From positions 1-64,000 of IMG/VR virus record IMGVR_UViG_3300029983_000015: a stretch of DNA of 64,000 bases; one strand, 5' to 3'. The stretch's first letter is position 1, and each line of letters begins with the position of its first letter. The notes under the pieces were generated by a model, which did not search any database, had not been told where the DNA came from, and saw nothing but the letters and a program-made list of their open reading frames with translations. This DNA comes from a virus. Positions 43,179 through 52,070 of this stretch are shown in pieces. Both the position numbers and the translations under genes were made by a program.

Positions 43179-43691
43179 ATGAAATACTATGTAATAAAAG
43201 TTGCTAATGGCAAAGAGAAAAAAGTCAAAGAATTAATAGAAACTGAATTGAAAGTTAATCCTATTGAAAATATAATTTCTAATATTTTAGTACCATCAGT
43301 AAAAACACAGCAATTAAGGAATGGCAAAAAAATTAACATTGAAAAAATAAATATTCCTGGCTATATTTTTATTGAATGTGAATCAATAGATAATGTTGAA
43401 GGATATATTAAATATATTAGTGGAGTTCAAGGAGTATTAAAAAAACCTTTGAGACAATCTGAAGTTGATAGATTACTTGAAAAAAAGACAACAGAAGAAG
43501 TTTTTGTTAATGGTGATATGTATTATATCAAAGAAAAAGTTAAAATAATAGATGGACCTTTTAGTACGTTCAAAGGAATCATTAAGACATTGGATAATTC
43601 TAAGCAAAAATCTAAAGTATCAGTTAACGTTTTTGATAGAGAAGTAATTTTAGATTTAACTTATTCTCAATTTATAAAAGATTCAGAATAA
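43179..43691 (+). CDS. nusG: NusG-like transcription factor
   Basis: 170 residues, full length. NGN domain (about 1-110) with MKYYVIKVANGKEKKVKELI, INIPGYIFIEC and ISGVQGVLKKPLRQSEVDRL, then a KOW domain (VKIIDGPFSTFKGIIK). NusG binds RNA polymerase; a phage copy could redirect host polymerase or aid antitermination in long operons. Followed by a late-type box and a tagged gene. Confidence 0.88.
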   Translation: MKYYVIKVANGKEKKVKELIETELKVNPIENIISNILVPSVKTQQLRNGKKINIEKINIPGYIFIECESIDNVEGYIKYISGVQGVLKKPLRQSEVDRLLEKKTTEEVFVNGDMYYIKEKVKIIDGPFSTFKGIIKTLDNSKQKSKVSVNVFDREVILDLTYSQFIKDSE

Positions 43692-43693
43692 TT

Positions 43694-43701
43694 TATATAT
43701 A
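43694..43701 (+). promoter_or_regulatory. Late-promoter-like TATATATA box
   Basis: TTATATATAC 15-23 nt before the ATG at 43717. Confidence 0.45.
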
Positions 43702-43716
43702 CAAAAAAAAACAATA

Positions 43717-43977
43717 ATGAGAAAATTAAAAACATTTAATGAAAACATTTCTGATGATATATTACAAAAAGAATATGTATCAATTGAAGAACTAAGAGAC
43801 GAATTGGACTCTGTGATACAAACAAACAATTTTGAAGAATCTTTGAATATTCTGAGAAGAATTAAAGAAGAATATCCTTATGTAAAAACTGAATCTCCAT
43901 ATTCAGAATTATGGAATGAATATACAAATAAATGGCATGATAAATTTATAGAAGATATAAATTCATATGAACATTAA
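43717..43977 (+). CDS. N-tagged single-repeat protein, 86 aa
   Basis: Begins MRKLKTFNENISDD. One copy of a ~60-residue unit: KEYVSIEELRDELDSVIQTN, NFEESLNILRRIKEEYPYVK, SPYSELWNEYTNKWHDKF. The neighbour at 44120 has two copies of the same unit, so the pair arose by duplication. Helical repeat, function unknown. Confidence 0.65.
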   Translation: MRKLKTFNENISDDILQKEYVSIEELRDELDSVIQTNNFEESLNILRRIKEEYPYVKTESPYSELWNEYTNKWHDKFIEDINSYEH

Positions 43978-43981
43978 AAAA

Positions 43982-44017
43982 GAAAACCCTTGAAATACAT
44001 TTCAAGGGTTTTTTTAT
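43982..44017 (+). terminator. Hairpin terminator
   Basis: AAACCCTTGAAAT/ATTTCAAGGGTTT stem with seven T. Confidence 0.8.
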
Positions 44018-44119
44018 ACAATAAAATAATAATAAAAATATAAAATGTGTTAATTAACATATAAAATATATAAATGATAGCACATTATTATGTGATATTA
44101 TATATATATTATAAAAAAC

Positions 44120-44629
44120 ATGAGAAAATTAAAAACATTCAATGAGAATAATGCTGATAATATAATTCAAAAAGAATATTTATCAACAGAAGAATTAGAA
44201 GAACAGTTAGATTCTATATTTCAGATTAATAATTTTGAGGCATCAGTAAAACTTCTTAGAAGTATTAAAAATGATCATCCTTATATTAAAACAGAATCTC
44301 CATACAAAGAAATTTATATGGCATTTTTGAAAAAATGGTATAATAAATTTAAAGTAGATTTAGATTTATATAAACCAGAAGGAACATTTGAAAATGTTGA
44401 TTATACAGTAGAAAAAGATTATATATCAATTGATGAGTTAAGATCAGCTTTAATTGCAGCACTGAAACCTTCAAATTTTGAGGCATCAACAAAACTATTG
44501 AGAGATATGAGAAAAAATTTTCCTTATATCAAAACTTTACAACCATATAAAAATTTATATGATGAATATTTAAAAAAATGGAATGATAAATTTAAAGAGG
44601 AAATAAAAACTTATGTTCTTGAAAAATAA
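44120..44629 (+). CDS. N-tagged two-repeat protein, 169 aa
   Basis: Begins MRKLKTFNENNADN, then two copies of the unit found once at 43717: residues about 18-80 and 95-160, each with NFEAS, LLR, PYIKT and a closing KKW-KFK helix. Likely helical bundle or repeat protein. Candidate packaged protein by its N-tag. Confidence 0.65.
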   Translation: MRKLKTFNENNADNIIQKEYLSTEELEEQLDSIFQINNFEASVKLLRSIKNDHPYIKTESPYKEIYMAFLKKWYNKFKVDLDLYKPEGTFENVDYTVEKDYISIDELRSALIAALKPSNFEASTKLLRDMRKNFPYIKTLQPYKNLYDEYLKKWNDKFKEEIKTYVLEK

Positions 44630-44636
44630 TTATAAT

Positions 44637-44669
44637 AAAAAAAGAGAATCATTTGATTCTCTTTTTTTA
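44637..44669. terminator. Bidirectional terminator
   Basis: AAAAGAGAATCA/TGATTCTCTTTT stem; same stem sequence as at 9898. Confidence 0.8.
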
Positions 44670-44685
44670 TTAATGTATTGTGATA

Positions 44686-45840
44686 TTAATCTAATTTTGT
44701 CTTCACATCAGCAAAGTTTAGATAAATTTTTCTATCATCTTTAATTAATGAGATTACTTTCACTTTGACTTCATCTCCAACATTATATTTTTTCTCATTT
44801 CTGTTAATATATGCAGTTTGAATTAGTCCAGTTGTTTCATCATCCAAAGTAATAAGAGCACCAAAGTTTTTAATGTCTCTGATTTTTCCTGTTAATACTT
44901 TACCAACTTTAATGCTATCCCACATAGATTCTTTTAAAATTTGAGTAAGAATAATTTTATTATTTTTGATAACTTCCTTAACATAGAATTCAATTGTCAT
45001 ACCAGGTAATATTTCATTCCATTTTTCTTGCCATTTTTCACCAATATTAGCTTTATGTACCATTCCAGTTAAACAATTAGGACCATTTTCAGTGGCTTTA
45101 AATTGAACGAAAACACCAAATGGAGTTGTACCTGTGATAACACCTTCATAGGTAATATCATGCTTCAATTTTCTTACTTCATCTGGAATTAATGATTGTA
45201 AATATTTCTTTCTTGATACTACATAAACACCTTTTTCTTGTTGTAATGTTTCTAACATTACTTCAAATGTTACACCCAATATAGATTCTGAATCAGATAA
45301 TTTATTAACATCTGCTAATGTATTAGGCATAAATGCTTCAACTCTAACATTATCCATAAGAATGTCCATCATATAACCTGCTGGTATCATTGATTTAACT
45401 TCAGAAATAAGTGGTAATCTTTGTTCATAATATTCTTTCATTTTATTATGAACATTTTGTTTGATGAGTTCTGTAATTGAGCCTTTGATTAAATATGGTT
45501 TATCTGAAACTGATGTAATTAAAACATCAATTGAATCACCAACTAGTAATTCAGTTACAACTGTATTCAATTTAGGTTTTTCTACATAGATAAAATCTTT
45601 AAATCCAAAATCAATTAAGATTTCTTTTTGATTAATTGATGATATTGTACCTGTAACAACTTGATTTTCTTTAACCTCTTTAATTCCTGATAAAGATTTC
45701 TCCATTTGTTCGTACATATCTCGATATTCTTGATTCAAGTCTCCAGTACTCTTTATTTTTCGAATTTTATTATTATTCAATTCTGGAAATGGATCAGGTA
45801 AACTACCAATATTTACACCTACTATTAATTCTGTATTCAT
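44686..45840 (-). CDS. Ribosomal protein S1-like protein with S1 domains
   Basis: 384 residues with about four S1 (OB-fold) domains: QVVTGTISSINQKEILIDFG (about 60-130), a divergent second, ITYEGVITGTTPFGVFVQFK (about 230-305) and VLTGKIRDIKNFGALITLDD (about 315-380). Similar to short bacterial S1/RpsA proteins. S1 helps mRNA bind the 30S subunit, especially where Shine-Dalgarno sequences are weak, as in Bacteroidota. A phage copy could favour phage mRNA. Single-gene unit. Confidence 0.8.
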   Translation of the reverse strand: MNTELIVGVNIGSLPDPFPELNNNKIRKIKSTGDLNQEYRDMYEQMEKSLSGIKEVKENQVVTGTISSINQKEILIDFGFKDFIYVEKPKLNTVVTELLVGDSIDVLITSVSDKPYLIKGSITELIKQNVHNKMKEYYEQRLPLISEVKSMIPAGYMMDILMDNVRVEAFMPNTLADVNKLSDSESILGVTFEVMLETLQQEKGVYVVSRKKYLQSLIPDEVRKLKHDITYEGVITGTTPFGVFVQFKATENGPNCLTGMVHKANIGEKWQEKWNEILPGMTIEFYVKEVIKNNKIILTQILKESMWDSIKVGKVLTGKIRDIKNFGALITLDDETTGLIQTAYINRNEKKYNVGDEVKVKVISLIKDDRKIYLNFADVKTKLD

Positions 45841-45913
45841 TTTATTTTTTTTTAAAAAGTTAATAATTTATTTGTTTGTTTGTTTTTATTGTATATTATA
45901 AATATTAGAAAGT

Positions 45914-46138
45914 TTATTTTTTTTCTAATTGTTTTATTTTTTTAAGTCTAATTTTTCTTTTTGCATTTTTGTAATATTTATCTTCATTTACATAATACAT
46001 ACGAAAAGTTTTTTGATCTAAATATGGACTTCCTTTTAAATATTTTTTATCAAACTCAATAAGATATAATTTATAAGCTAAATCATCAATCTCTATTGAA
46101 TTTTCTAAATTCCAATTACCGTAATTCTTATATACCAT
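45914..46138 (-). CDS. RKxKL-tagged protein, paralogue of 31541 (74 aa)
   Basis: YGNWNLENSIEIDDLAYKLY aligns with the protein at 31541. Ends AKRKIRLKKIKQLEKK, a tag variant with Arg for Lys and CTT for Leu. Function unknown. Confidence 0.65.
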   Translation of the reverse strand: MVYKNYGNWNLENSIEIDDLAYKLYLIEFDKKYLKGSPYLDQKTFRMYYVNEDKYYKNAKRKIRLKKIKQLEKK

Positions 46139-46191
46139 AATATAACTGTTATGATAGATTATATACCATATGAGATAAAAAGTTTTATTTA

Positions 46192-46839
46192 TTATAAATT
46201 ATAATTATTCTGGGGTCTAGTCATTGGCAATATTTCTTTGGTGTGATCCCAAGTTTCAGAAGAAAATATATTATCTTGCTTATAATCAGGAGTTTCACTT
46301 ATATCCCAATAAACATCCATAAAATTAAATTTGAATTGTACAGTAAAAGTTTGCTCAGACACATCCATTGATTGATACATAAATCTAACCTCTGATAATG
46401 ATTTAAATAATGCTGATCTGAATACTACTGAATATAAAAAATCACCATCTTTATCTAAAATAAATAAATTAATATGTGGCAAATAATATTTTCTAGTATT
46501 ATTATAATATTCATTGAATATCTGTTGCATCATAAAATAATTAGAATGAGAATCTACACTTCTAAATGTAATATCTAATGTACTATTATAAGTATCATAA
46601 ACATTAGTTGATGGTTTGTGCTCAAATTTCTTTCCAAATTTAAGTGTTTGTTCAGAACCTTCATATGTAATACTTGGAAAGACAACTTCTTTTATTGTAG
46701 AGTTAAGGTATGATATTGGATCTAAATATGGTATCCAATTTTTATATAAATATTTACTCATTCTATCATTAACATCCTTAGATATAATATCTGTTGGTAA
46801 TTGAAAAAGTACCTGATTGTTTTGCGAACTTATTCTCAT
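46192..46839 (-). CDS. Putative tail tube/baseplate-like virion protein, 215 aa
   Basis: Beta-rich protein with VVFPSITYEGSEQTLKFGKK, STLDITFRSVDSHSNYFMMQ, LPHINLFILDKDGDFLYSVV and a closing strand TFTVQFKFNFMDVYWDI. The layout fits the tail-tube/tube-initiator fold of contractile-tailed phages (T4 gp19/gp54 class), but no motif is decisive. Located at the head of a virion gene block. Confidence 0.5.
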   Translation of the reverse strand: MRISSQNNQVLFQLPTDIISKDVNDRMSKYLYKNWIPYLDPISYLNSTIKEVVFPSITYEGSEQTLKFGKKFEHKPSTNVYDTYNSTLDITFRSVDSHSNYFMMQQIFNEYYNNTRKYYLPHINLFILDKDGDFLYSVVFRSALFKSLSEVRFMYQSMDVSEQTFTVQFKFNFMDVYWDISETPDYKQDNIFSSETWDHTKEILPMTRPQNNYNL

Positions 46840-47228
46840 TATATTATATTACTTTTTATTTTATAAAAATTGTTGCTATAATTTGGAGTTTCTTCTTCAA
46901 ATTTTAAAACATTTTTAATATAATCTGCAAATCTTTCAGTTAATACAGATTCAATAAATATTTTTTTATCTGGGTATTCTTCTTCAAATTTTTTAAGTAT
47001 TTTTGTGAACAATCCACTATTTGGTTCAGTTACATCTATACTAGCAAAATCAAAAAAATCATACATATTACCTTTAAAATTTCTTTTAGATTTTCTAATA
47101 TATATTTTTATTTCATCATTAGATATCCATAGATTTCGCAAATTAGATTTTATGAATTTTGAAATCTGATTTAAAATATCATCAATATCAGAGTTATCAT
47201 ATTTTTCAAATGTTTTTAAATAGTTCAT
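46839..47228 (-). CDS. N-tagged protein on the minus strand, 129 aa
   Basis: Begins MNYLKTFEKYDNSD, N-tag of the first system, without a KFN end (ends YKIKSNII). Body contains LRNLWISNDEIKIYIRKSKR and a helical GLFTKILKKFEEEYPDKKIF; no family recognised. Sits between the tube-like protein and the Ig-type virion genes, consistent with a head or virion role. Confidence 0.6.
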   Translation of the reverse strand: MNYLKTFEKYDNSDIDDILNQISKFIKSNLRNLWISNDEIKIYIRKSKRNFKGNMYDFFDFASIDVTEPNSGLFTKILKKFEEEYPDKKIFIESVLTERFADYIKNVLKFEEETPNYSNNFYKIKSNII

Positions 47229-47250
47229 TTTATATTTTATGTTTTATGTT

Positions 47251-47499
47251 TTATGGTGTTGTTGTTATTTCAGTAGAAGTAATTCCTTGATTTCCATATC
47301 TTTTTAATGGTAATACATCTAATTTGTATATATTTGGATTACTTAATAATGATCTATATTCAGCTTCTGATATTTCAGATGCCATTATTACATTATCCTT
47401 AGTGAAAACAATAGTTCCTCCACTTGATATTATTTCATTTGTTATATCATCATTATATGTTAATCCTTGGAATAGAGAACTTTGAGTCGATGTTGCCAT
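47251..47499 (-). CDS. Short paralogue of the N-terminal domain at 47516, 82 aa
   Basis: GGTIVFTKDNVIMASEISEA and PLKRYGNQGI align with GGTILYSYDNIIIASEITES and PLKKYGDINY of the next gene. It consists of that domain alone with a TTEITTTP tail. Probably a virion protein or a duplication remnant. Confidence 0.65.
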   Translation of the reverse strand: MATSTQSSLFQGLTYNDDITNEIISSGGTIVFTKDNVIMASEISEAEYRSLLSNPNIYKLDVLPLKRYGNQGITSTEITTTP

Positions 47500-47515
47500 T
47501 TATTATTTTATTATT

Positions 47516-48781
47516 TTATATAACAATATTTGAAATTGTAATTGTCAAATTTTTAGTAGATTCTCCAAATGAGTTAATCGCTTTAATTGAAACATTTGTT
47601 ATTCCAGGAGAATTAGGTGTTCCACTTATAGTATTATTACTAAAATTTAATCCTGATGGTAAATTTCCTATGATTTTATATGTAGATTTACTATCATTTG
47701 ATAATATAACATAACTAAATTGTGTGTATGGACTACCTGAAACTGAGCCAGAACTAGAAATGATAGGATAATATCCAGAATTAATAGATAATGGTTTAGA
47801 ATCACTCCCTGTTAATCCTGATGCAGATATATCAGAAATTGTACTACCAGTAGAATTACAAATTCCACTAATTACTCCAGTTGAATGATTTATACTTAAT
47901 CCATCAGGTAAAGATTTTGCATCATATGAAATTGGATTACCATTTGATAATATTTGGTATGTAATATTTGATCCAAAACTACTATTAATTATAAGATTTG
48001 TGTTAGTTATTTTAACATACTCGACAACAGTTAGAACTAAATCTTTTGATGCTGATCCGTAATAATTTATTGCACTATATGTAAAATTATATACTCCATT
48101 CATAGATGTGACACCACTTATTTTATTTAAATTAATTCCTATTGTACCAGTATAATTACTTGGTGGTATTATTTCATATTTAATAGGAAATGTTCCTGTT
48201 GCCGTTATAATGTAGTTAAATGAACTATTTGTTTCAGCACTTAATGAAAAAATTTCATTTGTTATAGTTGGATGAATATCACCACTATTCGATAAAGTAG
48301 TCTTACCTGATACTCCATCTTGAAGTGTGGTAGTAAGTGTATTTAAAGTATTTATTGAATTTGTTATATCATTTGTGAATCCTGTTACATTTATTCCAGT
48401 TGTGAATATGTTAGTGTATTGACTACCTGGACCATTAAGAGTTGATCCTGAATTTGATGCAGGAATAGAACTCAAATTTGAAGTACCTCCTGTATTTGTT
48501 TGAATTTGATTTATAAGATCATAATTTATATCTCCATATTTTTTTAGAGGCAATGAATCAATATATTCAATATAAGGATTTTTGCTTAATTCATTATAAA
48601 AAGATTCTGTAATTTCAGAAGCAATAATAATATTATCATATGAATATAAAATAGTACCTCCTTGCGTATTTATAATATTTTCTATTGATGAATTATAACT
48701 CAAGGTTGTACCTGATGACATATTTAATGCATTAAGTAAATCGGTTTTACTATTTGATATTATATTAGTATTATTTATCAT
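47516..48781 (-). CDS. Putative Ig-domain virion protein, 421 aa
   Basis: N-terminal domain (about 1-80) shared with the gene at 47251. After a Ser/Gly/Asn-rich linker come repeated Ig-like modules of the type seen in many phage surface proteins (YIITATGTFPIKYEIIPPSN, GLSINHSTGVISGI, LPSGLNFSNNTISGTPNSPG; the LPxGLxx..TGxIxGTP signature). Probably decorates the virion and binds glycans. Confidence 0.75.
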   Translation of the reverse strand: MINNTNIISNSKTDLLNALNMSSGTTLSYNSSIENIINTQGGTILYSYDNIIIASEITESFYNELSKNPYIEYIDSLPLKKYGDINYDLINQIQTNTGGTSNLSSIPASNSGSTLNGPGSQYTNIFTTGINVTGFTNDITNSINTLNTLTTTLQDGVSGKTTLSNSGDIHPTITNEIFSLSAETNSSFNYIITATGTFPIKYEIIPPSNYTGTIGINLNKISGVTSMNGVYNFTYSAINYYGSASKDLVLTVVEYVKITNTNLIINSSFGSNITYQILSNGNPISYDAKSLPDGLSINHSTGVISGICNSTGSTISDISASGLTGSDSKPLSINSGYYPIISSSGSVSGSPYTQFSYVILSNDSKSTYKIIGNLPSGLNFSNNTISGTPNSPGITNVSIKAINSFGESTKNLTITISNIVI

Positions 48782-48792
48782 TATTAATTAAT

Positions 48793-50679
48793 TTAATTTG
48801 ATGTAGAAGATGTATCTTTATATTTAGTATAAATTATAACTGTTCTTCCTGCCATAGGCCATATTGACTCTGATGATGTCGTGGTGTCAGTTGATGTTAT
48901 ACTTGATGATATAGGAACAGAGCTACTTGAATCAGATATATAATTAACACTATTATCAACAAATGTAATATCTTCAAATAAAGTAAATGTACCAGAATAT
49001 AATAAAGTTCTTACTTTATCTAATCCGATAACTTGACTTGAGCTAGTTGATGATTGATTATTTGAAACTAATGTTAAATAAAAATTTGTAAATCCTTTAT
49101 TATAAATTGATTTCAATACCGTTAAATCATTTTCTAAAATTTTAAAATTGACTATACCATTTACATAATCGTTTGTAGCTTCTTTATATATTGATTTTTC
49201 TATAGTTTCAGAATCAGATTTAAATATTAGAACTAATTCAGAATTATTTAAGATTGTAGATAAATCATATATAACTAATTGATTTGTTGTACTATTTGTT
49301 GATTGAAGAGATGCTAATCTAAATTGAATAATATTATCAAATGGAGTAATTACAATATTCAATAATCCCATAGTTTTATAATCATTATTTGTTAAAGCAG
49401 TAGAAGAACTATTAGAAGAACTATTAACTATCAATTTTCCAACTTCTATTAATTGAGGAGAATTTACTTTAACAATTTCTGTTGTTATATTTCCTGATAA
49501 ATAATCATTTCCTAATACAATTTCATCTGGTTTGGCATTATAAATTTTAATTTTATTCAAATTTTGTATATTTAAACTAATTAATTTTTTGCCGTATTTT
49601 TGAATGTTATTATCTAATCCTAATGTTGATGTTCTTTCAATGGTACTCATATCAACCAAATCAATAACCCTCATAACAACTCTTATTGCAGCAGTGGTAT
49701 TTGAAAAAGTTAAAATAGGTCTATATAATATAGTTTTTGTAAAATCATCATTTATTCCTATTCCTGAAACAACAACGGTTTGCATATTAGTTTGAATATT
49801 TTCTTCTAATAAATAAATATCGTATTCTATTCTCATTCTACGACCTTTATTTTCCATTTCTCTTATAAAATTATCTAAATTTTGATTTGAATTACCATAT
49901 GTACCATTAATTTCAAAGAAATCACCTTCAGTAGATTCTTTAATATTAACAGCTAATGTATTATAATCTGCGCTTTTTGAAAAAGACGTATTATAAGATT
50001 CAGATGAATAATAATATGTAGTACCTAGAACATTTTCTTTTGTTACTAAATATTTAAAATCTACAAATATTGGAGATGTTTGACTTAATCCTATTCCAAG
50101 AGTAAAATTATCATTGATTGTATTACTTAATACAGAATTATCTGTTAATGTAGTTGTTCTTTGATTAGAAACATAATCAATTGAAGGTATTTGAAATTCA
50201 TAATATTTACCCCATTCTTGTCCATCATATAAAAATGGAACAGATAAAGTCATACCTGAAGTTGATTTTGTTGTTGAATCGAAAAAAATATTAGCTAACT
50301 CATACATACTCTCATTATAATAATCGTATGTATAAATTTTAACATATAATCCAACATATTCATTTAAAACAAAATTATAATTTGTAGGTAAATATAATTT
50401 TACATTATCATATGGTATAGGAGCAGTATTATAATCTTGATATTGTAAAAAATTATACTTTTCAGTATTAATTGTAGTATATTTTCTAAGAACAGTATCT
50501 AATAAAAATAAATTATTATTTATATTATTATTGCTTATAGTAGAAAGAAAACTTCTCTTTTTGTTTTCATTAAGATTAGTTATAACTTTATAATTTTCTG
50601 TTACATTATTTTCATTATCAAATGTCCATTCCATTAAGACATTTGGATTAATCTTTATCATTTTTTTAGTACTGGACAT
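48793..50679 (-). CDS. Large putative virion structural protein, 628 aa
   Basis: Almost entirely predicted beta with Ser/Thr/Asn-rich composition and no cysteine. Begins MSSTKKMIKINPNVLMEWTF and ends in a Ser/Thr-rich stretch. Lies in the virion block directly upstream of the Ig-type protein (about 12-nt gap). Could be an appendage, baseplate wedge or head decoration protein; not further assignable by eye. Confidence 0.65.
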   Translation of the reverse strand: MSSTKKMIKINPNVLMEWTFDNENNVTENYKVITNLNENKKRSFLSTISNNNINNNLFLLDTVLRKYTTINTEKYNFLQYQDYNTAPIPYDNVKLYLPTNYNFVLNEYVGLYVKIYTYDYYNESMYELANIFFDSTTKSTSGMTLSVPFLYDGQEWGKYYEFQIPSIDYVSNQRTTTLTDNSVLSNTINDNFTLGIGLSQTSPIFVDFKYLVTKENVLGTTYYYSSESYNTSFSKSADYNTLAVNIKESTEGDFFEINGTYGNSNQNLDNFIREMENKGRRMRIEYDIYLLEENIQTNMQTVVVSGIGINDDFTKTILYRPILTFSNTTAAIRVVMRVIDLVDMSTIERTSTLGLDNNIQKYGKKLISLNIQNLNKIKIYNAKPDEIVLGNDYLSGNITTEIVKVNSPQLIEVGKLIVNSSSNSSSTALTNNDYKTMGLLNIVITPFDNIIQFRLASLQSTNSTTNQLVIYDLSTILNNSELVLIFKSDSETIEKSIYKEATNDYVNGIVNFKILENDLTVLKSIYNKGFTNFYLTLVSNNQSSTSSSQVIGLDKVRTLLYSGTFTLFEDITFVDNSVNYISDSSSSVPISSSITSTDTTTSSESIWPMAGRTVIIYTKYKDTSSTSN

Positions 50680-50699
50680 ATTGTCGTTATTATATTTTT

Positions 50700-50716
50700 T
50701 TCTATATATAAAAAAT
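50700..50716 (-). promoter_or_regulatory. Late-promoter-like TATATA box
   Basis: TATATATAGAAAAA on the minus strand about 22-37 nt before the ATG at 50679. Confidence 0.35.
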
Positions 50717-50759
50717 TAAACTTTGTAATAGAAAAATAATAAAAATAATAAAAAATAAA

Positions 50760-51377
50760 ATGTCATTAAACACAAGTTCATACGCATCAAGTAAATCAAA
50801 ATCTGCAGCTACTTCAATATCAAACATATCATCAGGTATTTTTAGTGCATGTTCTGATACATATACAAATACAAATACAAATCCATATTATTCTACTATT
50901 TATAATGGTTCTCCTGGTGTTTATACTGGAGTACCTGTTAGCTCATATGGTTCCATGTGGAAATCAAGTGAAAAAAAAGATGAGTTAGATGATTTGTCTT
51001 ATTCTGTTTATTTTGAATTAGATGATGATGATAAAATATTATCTGATACTATATGTGAAATTAATGATAATACTTTTGTTTTTAATTGTAAGATGATTGG
51101 CAATAGAATGCAACCGTATGAAAAATTAATGGAATTAATAAGTGACAAAAAAGAAATATCAGTAAAAATTGTGATATCTGACTTATTAACATTATGTTAC
51201 ACAAAATTTCAATTTATTGACATTGAAAATAATTTCAAATTCAATAATGGGTACTGTAGTTTAAGTAAATTGAAAGTAAAATTCAAATTTGATAAAATTC
51301 TATATGATAATGAAAGATTATCAGTGAAGGAAAAAAGATCAGATAAACTAAATAAAATATTAAAAAACAATGAATAA
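50760..51377 (+). CDS. RKxKL-like protein related to 34420, 205 aa
   Basis: N-terminal 60 residues are Ser/Ala/Tyr-rich low complexity (SYASSKSKSAATSISNISSG). The rest is beta-rich and ends LKVKFKFDKI then VKEKRSDKLNKILKNNE, a weak tag. Resembles 34420 in its last third. Possibly a virion or assembly protein. Overlaps the DUF1599 gene by 8 nt. Confidence 0.55.
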   Translation: MSLNTSSYASSKSKSAATSISNISSGIFSACSDTYTNTNTNPYYSTIYNGSPGVYTGVPVSSYGSMWKSSEKKDELDDLSYSVYFELDDDDKILSDTICEINDNTFVFNCKMIGNRMQPYEKLMELISDKKEISVKIVISDLLTLCYTKFQFIDIENNFKFNNGYCSLSKLKVKFKFDKILYDNERLSVKEKRSDKLNKILKNNE

Positions 51378-51999
51378 AACAAATGAACAATTTAATCAAA
51401 TAATAAACAATTGCTCTGATATTTACGCTAAAAAAATGAAAGATTATGGTGCAGCTTGGAGAATATTAAGACCTACCTCTGTTACAGATCAGATATTCAT
51501 AAAAGCGAATAGAATCAGAAGTATTGAAACCAAATCGGTAATAAAAATAAATGAAGGAATAAATTCTGAGTTGATAGCTATTGTAAATTATGGAATAATG
51601 GGGTTAATTCAATTAGAACTAGGATATTCAAATTCAGATGATTTATCATATGATGATGGAATAAAATTATACGATAAATATATACAGAAATCTAAGGAAT
51701 TGATGATGAATAAAAATCATGATTATGGTGAGGCATGGAGATCAATGAGAATGGAATCTTATACAGATTTGATTTTAATGAAAATTTATAGAACTAAACA
51801 AATTGAAGATAATGATGGAAAAACAATAATATCGGAAGGTATCGATGCAAATTATTTTGATATGATTAATTATGCAATTTTTGGATTAATTAAGATTAAA
51901 GAATCTGAAGAAAAAGAACTAAAAATACCTATAATACCTAAAATAAGAGTCATTCCAGAATGCTCTAATAAGGAAAGATATAATGATAACGTTGTTTGA
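51370..51999 (+). CDS. DUF1599-type (nucleotide modification-associated) tandem-domain protein, 209 aa
   Basis: Two copies of the DUF1599 signature: KKMKDYGAAWRILRPTSVTD with IFIKANRI at residues about 20-50, and KNHDYGEAWRSMRMESYTDL with ILMKIYR at about 115-150. The family has been linked to modified-nucleotide systems in phages (nucleotide modification-associated domain). The presence hints that phage DNA could carry a modified base, but no synthase is in the window. Confidence 0.75.
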   Translation: MNKTNEQFNQIINNCSDIYAKKMKDYGAAWRILRPTSVTDQIFIKANRIRSIETKSVIKINEGINSELIAIVNYGIMGLIQLELGYSNSDDLSYDDGIKLYDKYIQKSKELMMNKNHDYGEAWRSMRMESYTDLILMKIYRTKQIEDNDGKTIISEGIDANYFDMINYAIFGLIKIKESEEKELKIPIIPKIRVIPECSNKERYNDNVV

Positions 52000-52030
52000 T
52001 AATTGTGTATCAAAATTAAATATTAATATT

Positions 52031-52066
52031 ATGCATCATTATCATTGATAATGATGCATTTTTTAT
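52031..52066. terminator. Bidirectional terminator
   Basis: ATGCATCATTATCA/TGATAATGATGCAT stem followed by T-run, between convergent genes. Confidence 0.8.
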
Positions 52067-52070
52067 AATA

